This document shows, one piece after another, positions 21,527-29,180 of a stretch of 31,787 nucleotides of DNA. Every line of letters starts with the position of its first letter. The stretch's first letter is position 1. The DNA is from a virus. A model generated the notes under the pieces. It had not been told where the DNA came from and did no database searches. It worked only from the letters and a program-made list of their open reading frames with translations. A program made the position numbers and the translations under genes. The stretch lies in IMG/VR virus record IMGVR_UViG_3300017752_000084, positions 1 through 31,787 of that record; one strand, given 5' to 3'.

Positions 21527-22273
21527 ATGATACCAAACGAAGTAAGGTTTTTTAAAACTGCCTATTGCTTTACCGACTCTCAAAGAAACTCAGCATATGA
21601 AAGTTGGATATCAGAGAATGTTAAAGACAAAATAGTCATAGACCTAGGTGCTGGTTCAGGCATACTATGTTATCTTGCTGTCAAGTATGGTGCAAAGAAA
21701 GTTTATGCACTAGAAAGAAGAGGTGAACTTATCGATAGAATGAAAGAGATTCTAGGAGATAGTGTAGAGTACATTCATGGTGATTTACTTGAAACAGAAT
21801 TACCTAAATGTGATATCTATTTACATGAATGGTTAACATCAGAGTTGTGGAATGAAAAGAGATTCCTTAAAAACTTCTATGAAGAAGGAGATAAAGAACT
21901 CGAAGTTGGTCACATACTTGATTTAGTAGAGTATGCAACGAAACATGACTTTATAGATAAACTATATCCAAATAAAGTAGAACTATCGGTCATCAGAGGG
22001 GAATCGATTGGGTGTCCAGAAGATATAGGTTATGATAAACACTCTAAATATTCCAAAGAGTTTTTACAGGATTATTATCCTGATATAAAGGAAAATCACA
22101 TATACAAGAATAGTATAGAACATAAAAGAGTATTTTTGAGAGGAGATTTAAAGAGTTTGAAACACTATAGAACAACTGATTATTTGGGTTGGAGTTTCTC
22201 ATTCGATGGTAAATATGAAATATCAAATCATTTGCCTATATCTCATTGGGGTTTAAGACATGGTACAACCTAA
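21527..22273 (+). CDS. PRMT-like SAM-dependent methyltransferase between terminase genes
   Basis: The 248-residue protein shows most of the marks of protein arginine methyltransferases. Motif I is VIDLGAGSG (residues 37-45) and the acidic residue after the second strand is E63 in VYALE. An HEWLTSELWNE stretch (100-110) has its two Glu (E101, E110) nine apart, as in the PRMT double-E loop, and PISHWG (237-242) matches the THW loop. The protein ends seven residues after SHW, so the C-terminal part of the usual PRMT beta-barrel is absent. These enzymes methylate arginine from S-adenosylmethionine. The target is unknown. It starts 3 nt after gene 16 and its 3' end overlaps gene 17 by 14 nt, so it is translated with the terminase genes. 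Confidence 0.8.
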   Translation: MIPNEVRFFKTAYCFTDSQRNSAYESWISENVKDKIVIDLGAGSGILCYLAVKYGAKKVYALERRGELIDRMKEILGDSVEYIHGDLLETELPKCDIYLHEWLTSELWNEKRFLKNFYEEGDKELEVGHILDLVEYATKHDFIDKLYPNKVELSVIRGESIGCPEDIGYDKHSKYSKEFLQDYYPDIKENHIYKNSIEHKRVFLRGDLKSLKHYRTTDYLGWSFSFDGKYEISNHLPISHWGLRHGTT

Positions 22274-23840
22274 AAACGAGGGTTACTTAGGTAACACTTT
22301 AGTCAAAAGGTCAGGTATTGAAACTAAGTATACCGACCAGGAAATGCAGGAGTATGTGAAATGTTCACAAGACCCTTGTCATTTTATTGAGAACTATACA
22401 CAAATTATATCACTAGATGAGGGTATGGTACCCTTTAAACTTCGTGGGTACCAAGACAAACTCATCGAACACTACAACTCAAATCGTTTTAATATCGTTC
22501 TTGCATCTCGTCAGAGTGGTAAATCAATCACATCTTGTGCGTATCTATTATGGTTTTTACTCTTTAATCCAGAAGTCACTGTTGCTGTTTTGGCAAACAA
22601 AGGTGCAATTGCAAGAGAAATGATTGCAAGAATGGTAACCATGTTGGAAAGTGTTCCCTTTTTCCTACAACCTGGAGTAAAAATACTTAACAAGGGGTCC
22701 ATAGAATTTGCAAACGACTCAAAAGTAGTCGCTGCGGCAACTTCCAGTTCCAGTATCCGTGGATTGTCTATCAACCTCTTGTATCTTGACGAGTTTGCTT
22801 TCGTAGACGATGCAGAGACATTCTATACTGCAACATATCCTGTTGTCACATCTGGTAAAGATTCTAAAGTTATTATCACATCTACTGCAAATGGTGTTGG
22901 TAATATGTTCTATAAGATATATGAAAGTGCAGTTCACAACCAATCTGAATATAAACACTTTCTTATTAACTGGTTCGATGTACCAGGAAGAGATGACGAA
23001 TGGAAGAAAGAGACAATTGCAAATACATCAGAAGCACAATTTGAACAAGAGTATGGAAACTCATTCTTAGGAACAGGTAATACTCTTATAAATTCTAATA
23101 CATTATTGGGTTTAATGGCAAAAGAACCAGATTGGAATAAAGATGGTGTTAAAGTATATGAGAAACCTAAAGAAGGACACACATATATCACTACTGTTGA
23201 TGTATCTAAAGGTCGTGGAATAGACTATTCTACATTTACTATTATGGACATATCAGTGAAACCATTCAGACAGGTTTGTACCTATAGAGATAATATGATA
23301 TCTCCTATGTTATTTCCAGACCTAATTGCAAAGTATACTAAACCATATAACGAATCATTAGTAATCATTGAGAACAATGCAGAGGGTGGAATGGTTGCAA
23401 CACAACTACATTATGACATAGAATATCCAAATGTCTTTGTTCAAGGTATGAGTAAAGCAGAAGATATCGGTGTGACAATGACTAAACGAATTAAAAGAAT
23501 CGGTTGTTCAACATTAAAGGAATTACTAGAAGAAAATAGAATGTCGATATGTGATAGAGATGGCATCACCGAGCTCATGACTTTTATAAGTAAAGGTAAC
23601 AGTTTTGAAGCAGATAGAGGGTTTCATGACGATATGGTCATGAATCTAGTATTATTTTCATGGTTTGTCACAACAGACCATTTCTATCATTTGACTGATA
23701 GACAGGTTAAAGAACTGTTATATGCAGAACAACAAAAAACAATAGAAGACGATATATTGCCACCAGGAATATTCGATACAGGACAAAACAATACAGAGTC
23801 CTTTGTCGATGCTGATGGAGATAGATGGTTTTTGGATTAA
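22260..23840 (+). CDS. gp17: Large terminase subunit gp17 (ATPase and nuclease)
   Basis: The protein has 526 residues, shorter than T4 gp17 (610). Walker A is SRQSGKS at residues 83-89, Walker B is LLYLDE (Asp177, Glu178), and the coupling motif is TSTAN. The C-terminal RNase H-like nuclease has Asp314 in TTVDVSKGRG, Glu in IIENNAEG, and Asp457/458 in FHDDMVMN. It docks on the portal, cuts concatemeric DNA and drives packaging with ATP. The start overlaps the methyltransferase gene by 14 nt. It ends before a 98-nt gap holding two late-promoter-like elements. Confidence 0.97.
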   Translation: MVQPKNEGYLGNTLVKRSGIETKYTDQEMQEYVKCSQDPCHFIENYTQIISLDEGMVPFKLRGYQDKLIEHYNSNRFNIVLASRQSGKSITSCAYLLWFLLFNPEVTVAVLANKGAIAREMIARMVTMLESVPFFLQPGVKILNKGSIEFANDSKVVAAATSSSSIRGLSINLLYLDEFAFVDDAETFYTATYPVVTSGKDSKVIITSTANGVGNMFYKIYESAVHNQSEYKHFLINWFDVPGRDDEWKKETIANTSEAQFEQEYGNSFLGTGNTLINSNTLLGLMAKEPDWNKDGVKVYEKPKEGHTYITTVDVSKGRGIDYSTFTIMDISVKPFRQVCTYRDNMISPMLFPDLIAKYTKPYNESLVIIENNAEGGMVATQLHYDIEYPNVFVQGMSKAEDIGVTMTKRIKRIGCSTLKELLEENRMSICDRDGITELMTFISKGNSFEADRGFHDDMVMNLVLFSWFVTTDHFYHLTDRQVKELLYAEQQKTIEDDILPPGIFDTGQNNTESFVDADGDRWFLD

Positions 23841-23845
23841 CTAAA
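23839..23845 (+). promoter_or_regulatory. Possible late promoter, CTAAATA variant, at the end of gene 17
   Basis: CTAAATA overlaps the gene 17 stop codon and lies about 50 nt upstream of a perfect TATAAATA. It could be a second, weaker start for the sheath gene. Supported by sequence similarity only. Confidence 0.3.
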
Positions 23846-23892
23846 TATACACATAGAGGGTAAAAAGAAACATCCATTGGGTTATATAAACT

Positions 23893-23900
23893 TATAAATA
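23893..23900 (+). promoter_or_regulatory. T4-type late promoter TATAAATA upstream of gene 18
   Basis: An exact late element lies 38 nt before the ATG at 23939, with a good AGGAGA ribosome binding site in the leader. It should drive the highly expressed sheath and tube genes. Confidence 0.85.
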
Positions 23901-23938
23901 ATCTAGTAAACAACTTTTTACATTAACAGGAGAAAAGT

Positions 23939-25927
23939 ATGGCATTTCAAGTATCACCAGGCGTTCAAGTCTCAGAAATAGACTTAACAAATGTTGTGCC
24001 TGCAGTATCTAGCACTACTGGTGCTTTTGCAGGTCAATTTAAATGGGGACCTGTTGATGAAGTAAAAACAGTTTCAGATAGTAAGGGTTTGATAGATGAG
24101 TTTTCTTCACCTGCAAACACAAATGCTGGAGCTGAAGACTTTTATTCAGCAGAAGCGTTCTTGAAGTATGGTTCATCATTAAGAGTAGTTAGAATTTCTA
24201 ACATGTGTTATAGTGCAAACGCAGCGGGAGCTGGGACATCACTATTAAAAAATGATGCAGAATACGAAAGCACCTATAAAGGTGGAACTCAGTCCGGTAC
24301 AGTCGGTTCTTGGGTGTCAAGATATGCGGGTTCTTTAGGCAACTCAGTAAAAGTTGCTATGTGTGCGTCAGCAAACGCATATTATAACGACTCAGTTACC
24401 ACTGTAGGTGGTACTGAAGCAGTAGGTCAAACTGTAATTTCAGTTGCAGCCTCAAATGTATTCAATGTTAGAGACCAGATTAAGTTCCAAGGCGACAATA
24501 ACTTCTATAGAGTAGTTAACAAACCTTCAGCAACTTCAATCACTATCGTTGCATTAAATCAACCAGCAAATACTGGATTATTAGTTGCTCAAGCAAATGG
24601 AAACAATATCGATAGATATTGGGAATTCCATAACTTGTTTGACAATGCACCAGGTATATCAGCAGGTCAGGCAGCAGTCAGCGGTACTGCAGACGAAGTT
24701 CATGTTGTAGTAGTTGATGAAGACGGAGAAATCAGTGGAACACCTAACAGTGTTTTAGAAACACATGGTTATATGTCACTTGCATCAAACTCAAAAGACT
24801 CATCAGGTAGAAGTAATTACTATAAGAATGTAATTGCAAGAGATTCAAAATGGATTTGGTGGTCAGGACACGAATCAACAGTTATTTCTAGTTCAACAGT
24901 AGACAGAACACACGCACAATCAGTATCAGCGGCATTTTTAAGACCAGCATTACCATTCAGTACATCGTTATCTGGTGGTTCAGACGGAAGAAGTCCAACT
25001 GCAGGTCAAAAATACGGTGCATGGGATACTCATTTCTCAGACGGAGATACAGTAGATATCTCTTTCCTAATTTGTGGTTCTACAAGAACAGACAATGGTT
25101 CAGGTGTCGACCAAGATACAGTTTCAGACCATAACACAATAGTTAACCAAGGTATCTTACTTGCAGAAGCAAGAAAAGATTGCATGTTCATATGTTCACC
25201 AAGAAAAACATCAATCGTTGATGTTTCTTCAGAATCTACACAAGTTGCAAATGTTAAAGCAGACTTTAGTAATGTGACTTCAAGTTCATATGCAGTGTTA
25301 GATTCAGGTTGGGTATATTCATACGATAGATTTAATGACAAATATTGCTGGGTTCCAGGAAACGGACACACTGCAGGTATCATGGCAAGGTCAGACTTGT
25401 TGAGAGACCCATGGTTCTCACCTGCTGGATTCAGTAGAGGTCAATATCTAGGTATTACTAAACTTGCTTTCAATCCAAAACAAGCAAGTAGAGATGACCT
25501 ATATCGTGCAAGAATTAATCCAATCGTCACATTCCCAGGACAGGGAACAGTGTTATTTGGTGATAAAACAGCATTAACAACACCTTCAGCATTCGATAGA
25601 ATCAATGTCAGAAGATTGTTCATAGTATTAGAGAAAGCAATAGCAGCGGCTGCTCAAGCACAATTGTTTGAGTTCAACGATGCATTCACAAGAGCACAGT
25701 TTAGAAGTGCAGTAGAACCTTTCCTAAGAGATGTTAAAAACAGAAGAGGATTAGTAGACTTCTCAGTTATTTGTGATGAAACAAATAATACAGATACAGT
25801 GATTGACAGAAACGAATTTGTTTGTTCAATCTTTGTAAAACCTGCTCGTTCTATTAACTTTATTACATTGAACTTTGTAGCTGCGAGAAGTGGTGTAGAG
25901 TTTAGTGAAATCTATTCAGCAGTTTAA
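23939..25927 (+). CDS. gp18: Tail sheath protein gp18
   Basis: The 662-residue protein matches T4 gp18 length (659). The N-terminus MAFQVSPGVQVSEIDLTNVVPAVSSTTGAFAGQFKWGP is the sheath family opening. The C-terminal part carries RDPWFSPAGFSRG, KLAFNPKQASRDDLYRARINPIVTFPGQGTVLFGDKTA and INVRRLFIVLEKAI, strongly conserved in contractile sheaths. The protein forms hexameric rings that contract to drive the tube. Its own late promoter and AGGAGA site fit a high-copy product. Gene 19 follows after 12 nt. Confidence 0.98.
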   Translation: MAFQVSPGVQVSEIDLTNVVPAVSSTTGAFAGQFKWGPVDEVKTVSDSKGLIDEFSSPANTNAGAEDFYSAEAFLKYGSSLRVVRISNMCYSANAAGAGTSLLKNDAEYESTYKGGTQSGTVGSWVSRYAGSLGNSVKVAMCASANAYYNDSVTTVGGTEAVGQTVISVAASNVFNVRDQIKFQGDNNFYRVVNKPSATSITIVALNQPANTGLLVAQANGNNIDRYWEFHNLFDNAPGISAGQAAVSGTADEVHVVVVDEDGEISGTPNSVLETHGYMSLASNSKDSSGRSNYYKNVIARDSKWIWWSGHESTVISSSTVDRTHAQSVSAAFLRPALPFSTSLSGGSDGRSPTAGQKYGAWDTHFSDGDTVDISFLICGSTRTDNGSGVDQDTVSDHNTIVNQGILLAEARKDCMFICSPRKTSIVDVSSESTQVANVKADFSNVTSSSYAVLDSGWVYSYDRFNDKYCWVPGNGHTAGIMARSDLLRDPWFSPAGFSRGQYLGITKLAFNPKQASRDDLYRARINPIVTFPGQGTVLFGDKTALTTPSAFDRINVRRLFIVLEKAIAAAAQAQLFEFNDAFTRAQFRSAVEPFLRDVKNRRGLVDFSVICDETNNTDTVIDRNEFVCSIFVKPARSINFITLNFVAARSGVEFSEIYSAV

Positions 25928-25939
25928 GGAGAGTAAAGA

Positions 25940-26437
25940 ATGGCAACAATAGACCAATTTAAAGCAAACTTAATCGGAGGTGGACCAAGAGCCAACCGAT
26001 TCAAAGTCTTTATCCCTAGAACAGGAAACAAGATAGAATTCTTATGTAAAGCTGCCTCTCTTCCAGGTTCTTCATTCTCTGAAACCGTAGTCAAGTATAT
26101 GGGTAATAACCTAAAACTTCCTGGTGAAAGAGCATACGAAGACTGGACAGTAAGCATCATTAATGATGTTAACTTTGAGGTCAGAACAGGTCTTGAAGCT
26201 CATATGAATGAAATACAAGGAACAGGAACAGGTGTCGGTTCAACAACTTTAGACTACTTAGTAGACAGAGCGTTTGTTGAACAATTAGACAAGGCAGATA
26301 ATGTACTTGCAAGATACGAATTCTTTAACATGTATCCTAAATCAATCGCAGCAATAACATTGGATTATGATACGACTGATGCTTTAGAGACATTTGATGT
26401 AGTATTCTCTTTTTCCCATTGGGAAAGAGTAGTTTAA
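25940..26437 (+). CDS. gp19: Tail tube protein gp19
   Basis: The 165-residue protein is about the T4 length (163). It shows GGGPRANRFKVFIP, FLCKAASLPGSSFSETVVKYMGNNLKLPGERAYEDWTVSIINDVNF, and a C-terminal YDTTDALETFDVVFSFSHWE, all typical of gp19. It stacks as hexamers to form the inner tube for DNA passage. AAGGAGAG gives a strong ribosome binding site. The last codons form a 9-bp hairpin in the mRNA. Confidence 0.97.
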   Translation: MATIDQFKANLIGGGPRANRFKVFIPRTGNKIEFLCKAASLPGSSFSETVVKYMGNNLKLPGERAYEDWTVSIINDVNFEVRTGLEAHMNEIQGTGTGVGSTTLDYLVDRAFVEQLDKADNVLARYEFFNMYPKSIAAITLDYDTTDALETFDVVFSFSHWERVV

Positions 26438-26463
26438 ATAGTGAGATAGCACCTAAAAAGGTG
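26409..26463 (+). other. Two hairpins at the gene 19-20 junction
   Basis: The first is a 9-bp stem with a 3-nt loop (26409-26417 with 26421-26429, one G-T pair) inside the last codons of gene 19. The second is CACCT-AAAA-AGGTG (26450-26463) in the gap. Neither is followed by a proper T-run, so they are not classical terminators. They could limit readthrough or stabilise the 3' end of the abundant tube mRNA ahead of the gene 20 promoter. Confidence 0.45.
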
Positions 26464-26464
26464 T

Positions 26465-26472
26465 TATAAATA
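26465..26472 (+). promoter_or_regulatory. T4-type late promoter TATAAATA, 5 nt before the ATG of gene 20
   Basis: An exact late element ends 5 nt upstream of the portal gene ATG, so the predicted transcript would begin at or next to the AUG. No Shine-Dalgarno sequence lies at a normal distance; the only AGG belongs to the CACCT/AGGTG hairpin. Confidence 0.75.
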
Positions 26473-26477
26473 ATAGT

Positions 26478-28019
26478 ATGGAATTATTCGGGTTTGAAAT
26501 CACTCGTAAGAGGGATGAATTAAGAGCGACAGAGGTTGACAAAAAGGCAATCTCTTTCGTACCGCCTGTCGATGATGACGGCACACCAGTTATACAATCA
26601 CAACCAGGTGGTTTTATTACAGGTGGTGCATATGGGTCATACATCGATATGGAAGGTGGTATCAAAAATGAGGGAGAACTCATTAAAAGATACCGTGAAA
26701 TATCTTTAATACCTGAATGTGATTCTGCTATTGAAGATATAGTTAATGAGTGTATTACTTCTGATACTTCGGATAGGATAGTATCACTCGACCTCAGAGA
26801 TGCAAAACTCTCTGATAGCATCAAAAATAAGGTGCAAGAAGAGTTCTATCACATCCTAAACATAATGAGATTCAATCAGAATTCTCATGAATTATTCAGA
26901 AAATGGTACATCGATGGTAGAGTCTACTTCCATAAGGTTGTGGATTCTAAACGACCTAAGGCAGGTATCGTTGACATTAGAAACATTGACCCAATAAAGA
27001 TTAAGAAAGTTCGTAATATTGAGAAAGAAAGAGACAATAAAACGAATGTTGAAAAGATTACAAAGATGGAAGAATTCTATCTTTTCAACGATAGAGGTTT
27101 TGATAAGAGTGGTTCTGGAGAAGGAAACACCGTTAAGATTGCACCAGAGGCAGTATGTTATACTACTTCAGGTTTACTAGACTACACTAAAAATGTTGTA
27201 GTTGGTTATCTTCATAAAGCAATGAAGACAGCAAATCAATTATCAATGATAGAAGACGCACTTGTTATCTACAGGATATCAAGAGCACCAGAAAGAAGAA
27301 TCTTCTACATTGATGTCGGTAACTTACCCAAAGCAAAAGCAGAACAATACTTATCAGAAGTTATGAACAAGTATAGAAATAAACTTGTTTATAACGCACA
27401 GACAGGTGAAATCAAAGACGATAGAAAACACATGTCTATGATGGAAGACTTCTGGTTACCAAGAAGAGAAGGTGGAAGAGGAACAGAAATCTCTACACTT
27501 CCAGGTGGTCAGAATTTAGATGACATTGCAGATATAGAATACTTTAAGAAGAAACTATATCGTGCATTGAATGTACCTATCTCTCGTATGGAATCAGATA
27601 ATGGTTTCAACATGGGTAAATCATCAGAGATTACGAGAGACGAATTGAAGTTTAACAAGTTTACTAATAGACTTCAAAAGAAATTTGCAAGAGTATTCAA
27701 TGATATATTGAGAACTCAATTGATTTTGAAAGAGATTGTAAGTGCAGAAGAGTTTGATAAAGTTAAAGATTTTATTCAATACGATTGGGCAACAGACAAC
27801 CACTTTACAGAATTAAAAGATGCAGAAGTATTAAGAGAACGAATGGACACTCTAGGACAAATGAGTGAATATGTCGGCAAATACTTCTCAGATGAATACA
27901 TCAGAAAGTATGTGTTGCATCAAACAGAGGAAGATATCAAAATCATCGACTCTCAAATAAAGAAAGAAGGTGGTGGAGATGAAAGTGAAAAAGGCGAAGA
28001 CGACTTCGGAGGATTTTAA
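26478..28019 (+). CDS. gp20: Portal vertex protein gp20
   Basis: The 513-residue protein is near T4 gp20 (524). Family hallmarks are ELIKRYREISLIPECDSAIEDIVNECI, HELFRKWYIDGRVYFHKVVD, IRNIDPIKIKKVR, and ALVIYRISRAPERRIFYIDVGNLPKAKAEQYL. EDFWLPRREGGRGTEISTLPGGQNL, ALNVPISRMESDNGFNMGKSSEITRDELKF and VKDFIQYDWATDNHFTELKDAEVLRERM follow. It forms the 12-subunit portal that nucleates the prohead and docks the terminase. It ends in an acidic/Gly-rich tail. A late promoter directly abuts the start codon, suggesting a leaderless message. Confidence 0.98.
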   Translation: MELFGFEITRKRDELRATEVDKKAISFVPPVDDDGTPVIQSQPGGFITGGAYGSYIDMEGGIKNEGELIKRYREISLIPECDSAIEDIVNECITSDTSDRIVSLDLRDAKLSDSIKNKVQEEFYHILNIMRFNQNSHELFRKWYIDGRVYFHKVVDSKRPKAGIVDIRNIDPIKIKKVRNIEKERDNKTNVEKITKMEEFYLFNDRGFDKSGSGEGNTVKIAPEAVCYTTSGLLDYTKNVVVGYLHKAMKTANQLSMIEDALVIYRISRAPERRIFYIDVGNLPKAKAEQYLSEVMNKYRNKLVYNAQTGEIKDDRKHMSMMEDFWLPRREGGRGTEISTLPGGQNLDDIADIEYFKKKLYRALNVPISRMESDNGFNMGKSSEITRDELKFNKFTNRLQKKFARVFNDILRTQLILKEIVSAEEFDKVKDFIQYDWATDNHFTELKDAEVLRERMDTLGQMSEYVGKYFSDEYIRKYVLHQTEEDIKIIDSQIKKEGGGDESEKGEDDFGGF

Positions 28020-28022
28020 TAA

Positions 28023-28184
28023 ATGAATGATATCGCAAAAGAAATTGTAGACCAGATTGAAGATGGTAAAATGGAAAATGCCAAAGAAACTATTTTTCAA
28101 GGTTTACATCAAAAAGCTGCCGAGAATATCGACATGAAAAGAGTCGAATCTCAGGTAAATTGGATGGATAAAAAAGAGGACTAG
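28023..28184 (+). CDS. Small prohead core protein, gp67-like
   Basis: The frame starts at ATG 28023 and ends at TAG 28182-28184, giving 53 residues (MNDIAKEIVDQIEDGKMENAKETIF...). The pattern (a short helix, 'I-x-x-G/N-x-x-x-A-K-x-x-I/F', then 'A-x-x-I-D-x-x-R/K-V-E', ending in acidic residues) resembles T4 gp67, the prohead core protein PIP, which also follows gene 20. T4 gp67 is longer (80 residues) mainly through an acidic tail. It starts 3 nt after gene 20 and is followed by 28186 after 1 nt. Identification rests on position and pattern. Confidence 0.65.
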   Translation: MNDIAKEIVDQIEDGKMENAKETIFQGLHQKAAENIDMKRVESQVNWMDKKED

Positions 28185-28185
28185 T

Positions 28186-28485
28186 ATGAAATCGTTTCAG
28201 CAAATGACATTAGAACTTAACGAAGCAAAAGTAAAGTTGCCTAGTGGTCATAAACAACTTAAAAATGAAGTAGTTAAAGCTGGAAGTAAGAAGTACGACC
28301 TAACTTATTCACAAAAAGGTAAAGAAGTTTTTGTATTTTTAGATGGAATGGACACAGGTGATACATACAAAAACTTAAAAGATGCTGAGAAAAGCATGAA
28401 AGACATTAAGAATGTTTTAAAATCTATGGGAGAATCATTCTCTATAGACGAATTTAAGGAGTTATTCAATGAAACTAATATCTGA
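28186..28485 (+). CDS. Small protein in the gene 68 position (prohead core candidate)
   Basis: The protein has 99 residues: MKSFQQMTLELNEAKVKLPSGHKQLKNEVV, then a KYDLTYSQKGKEVFVFLDGMDTGDTYKNLKDAEKSMKDIKNVLKSMGE segment. It is charged and probably mixed alpha/beta. T4 has gene 68, another prohead core protein, at this place between 67 and 21; similarity cannot be claimed from reading alone. A GAGG site precedes the ATG. It overlaps gene 21 by 17 nt, so translation is coupled to the protease gene. Confidence 0.6.
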   Translation: MKSFQQMTLELNEAKVKLPSGHKQLKNEVVKAGSKKYDLTYSQKGKEVFVFLDGMDTGDTYKNLKDAEKSMKDIKNVLKSMGESFSIDEFKELFNETNI

Positions 28486-29122
28486 ATATAACGATTACGC
28501 AATATCACCTGTAATCATCGAACAAAACGAGAAAGGTGAGAAAGAATACTACATCGAAGGAGTATTCATGCAATCAGAAATCAAAAATAGAAACGGCAGA
28601 GTTTATCCAAAAGACATAATGGAAAAAGAAGTTGGTCGTTATAGAAAAGAATTCATTGAAAAAGACCGTGCATTCGGTGAGTTGGGACATCCAGAAGGAC
28701 CAACAATCAATTTAGATAGAGTTTCACATTTAATTACATCACTAGAAGAAGATGGTGATAATTATGTGGGACGAGCAAAGATTTTAAGCACTCCAAATGG
28801 TCAAATCGTAAGAAGTTTGATTTCAGATGGTGCTAAATTAGGTGTTTCATCAAGAGGTTTAGGTTCACTTGAATCAAAAGGTGATGCACAATATGTTAAG
28901 GGTGACTTTCAGTTGGCAACAGCTGCGGACATCGTTGCAGACCCAAGTGCTCCTGAAGCCTTCGTTGAAGGTATATACGAAGGAGTAGAGTGGGTAATGG
29001 AGAATGGTATTCTCAAAGCAGTTGAACTTGAAGCAATGCAGAAGCAAATCCGCACTGTCCAAGCATCAAAAATAGAGGAAACCAAGTTAAATTTATGGAA
29101 AAGGTTCGTTGAGAGTCTCTAA
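28469..29122 (+). CDS. gp21: Prohead core protease gp21
   Basis: The 217-residue protein is close to T4 gp21 (212). Conserved elements are IEGVFMQSEIKNRNGRVYPKDIMEKEVGRY, AFGELGHPEGPTINLDRVSH with the catalytic-type His74, GAKLGVSSRGLGSL with Ser127/Ser128 at the nucleophile position, and TAADIVADPSAPEAFVEGI. The enzyme is a herpes-assemblin-like serine protease that trims scaffold and capsid proteins at (L/I)-x-E sites. AAGGAG precedes the ATG inside the previous gene. Confidence 0.96.
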   Translation: MKLISEYNDYAISPVIIEQNEKGEKEYYIEGVFMQSEIKNRNGRVYPKDIMEKEVGRYRKEFIEKDRAFGELGHPEGPTINLDRVSHLITSLEEDGDNYVGRAKILSTPNGQIVRSLISDGAKLGVSSRGLGSLESKGDAQYVKGDFQLATAADIVADPSAPEAFVEGIYEGVEWVMENGILKAVELEAMQKQIRTVQASKIEETKLNLWKRFVESL

Positions 29123-29124
29123 CA

Positions 29125-29132
29125 TATAAATA
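29125..29132 (+). promoter_or_regulatory. T4-type late promoter TATAAATA, first of a tandem pair before gene 22
   Basis: An exact late element lies 2 nt after the gene 21 stop and 49 nt before the gene 22 ATG. Confidence 0.75.
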
Positions 29133-29145
29133 AAAAGTAAACTAT

Positions 29146-29153
29146 TATAAATA
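29146..29153 (+). promoter_or_regulatory. T4-type late promoter TATAAATA, second of a tandem pair before gene 22
   Basis: A second exact element lies 13 nt after the first, in the loop of a 6-bp dyad TAAACT / AGTTTA (29138-29159). The leader contains AGGAGA. No TATAAATA is visible between genes 22 and 23, so these two probably also serve the major capsid gene. Confidence 0.8.
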
Positions 29154-29180
29154 AGTTTAATACTCAAACAGGAGAGAAAA

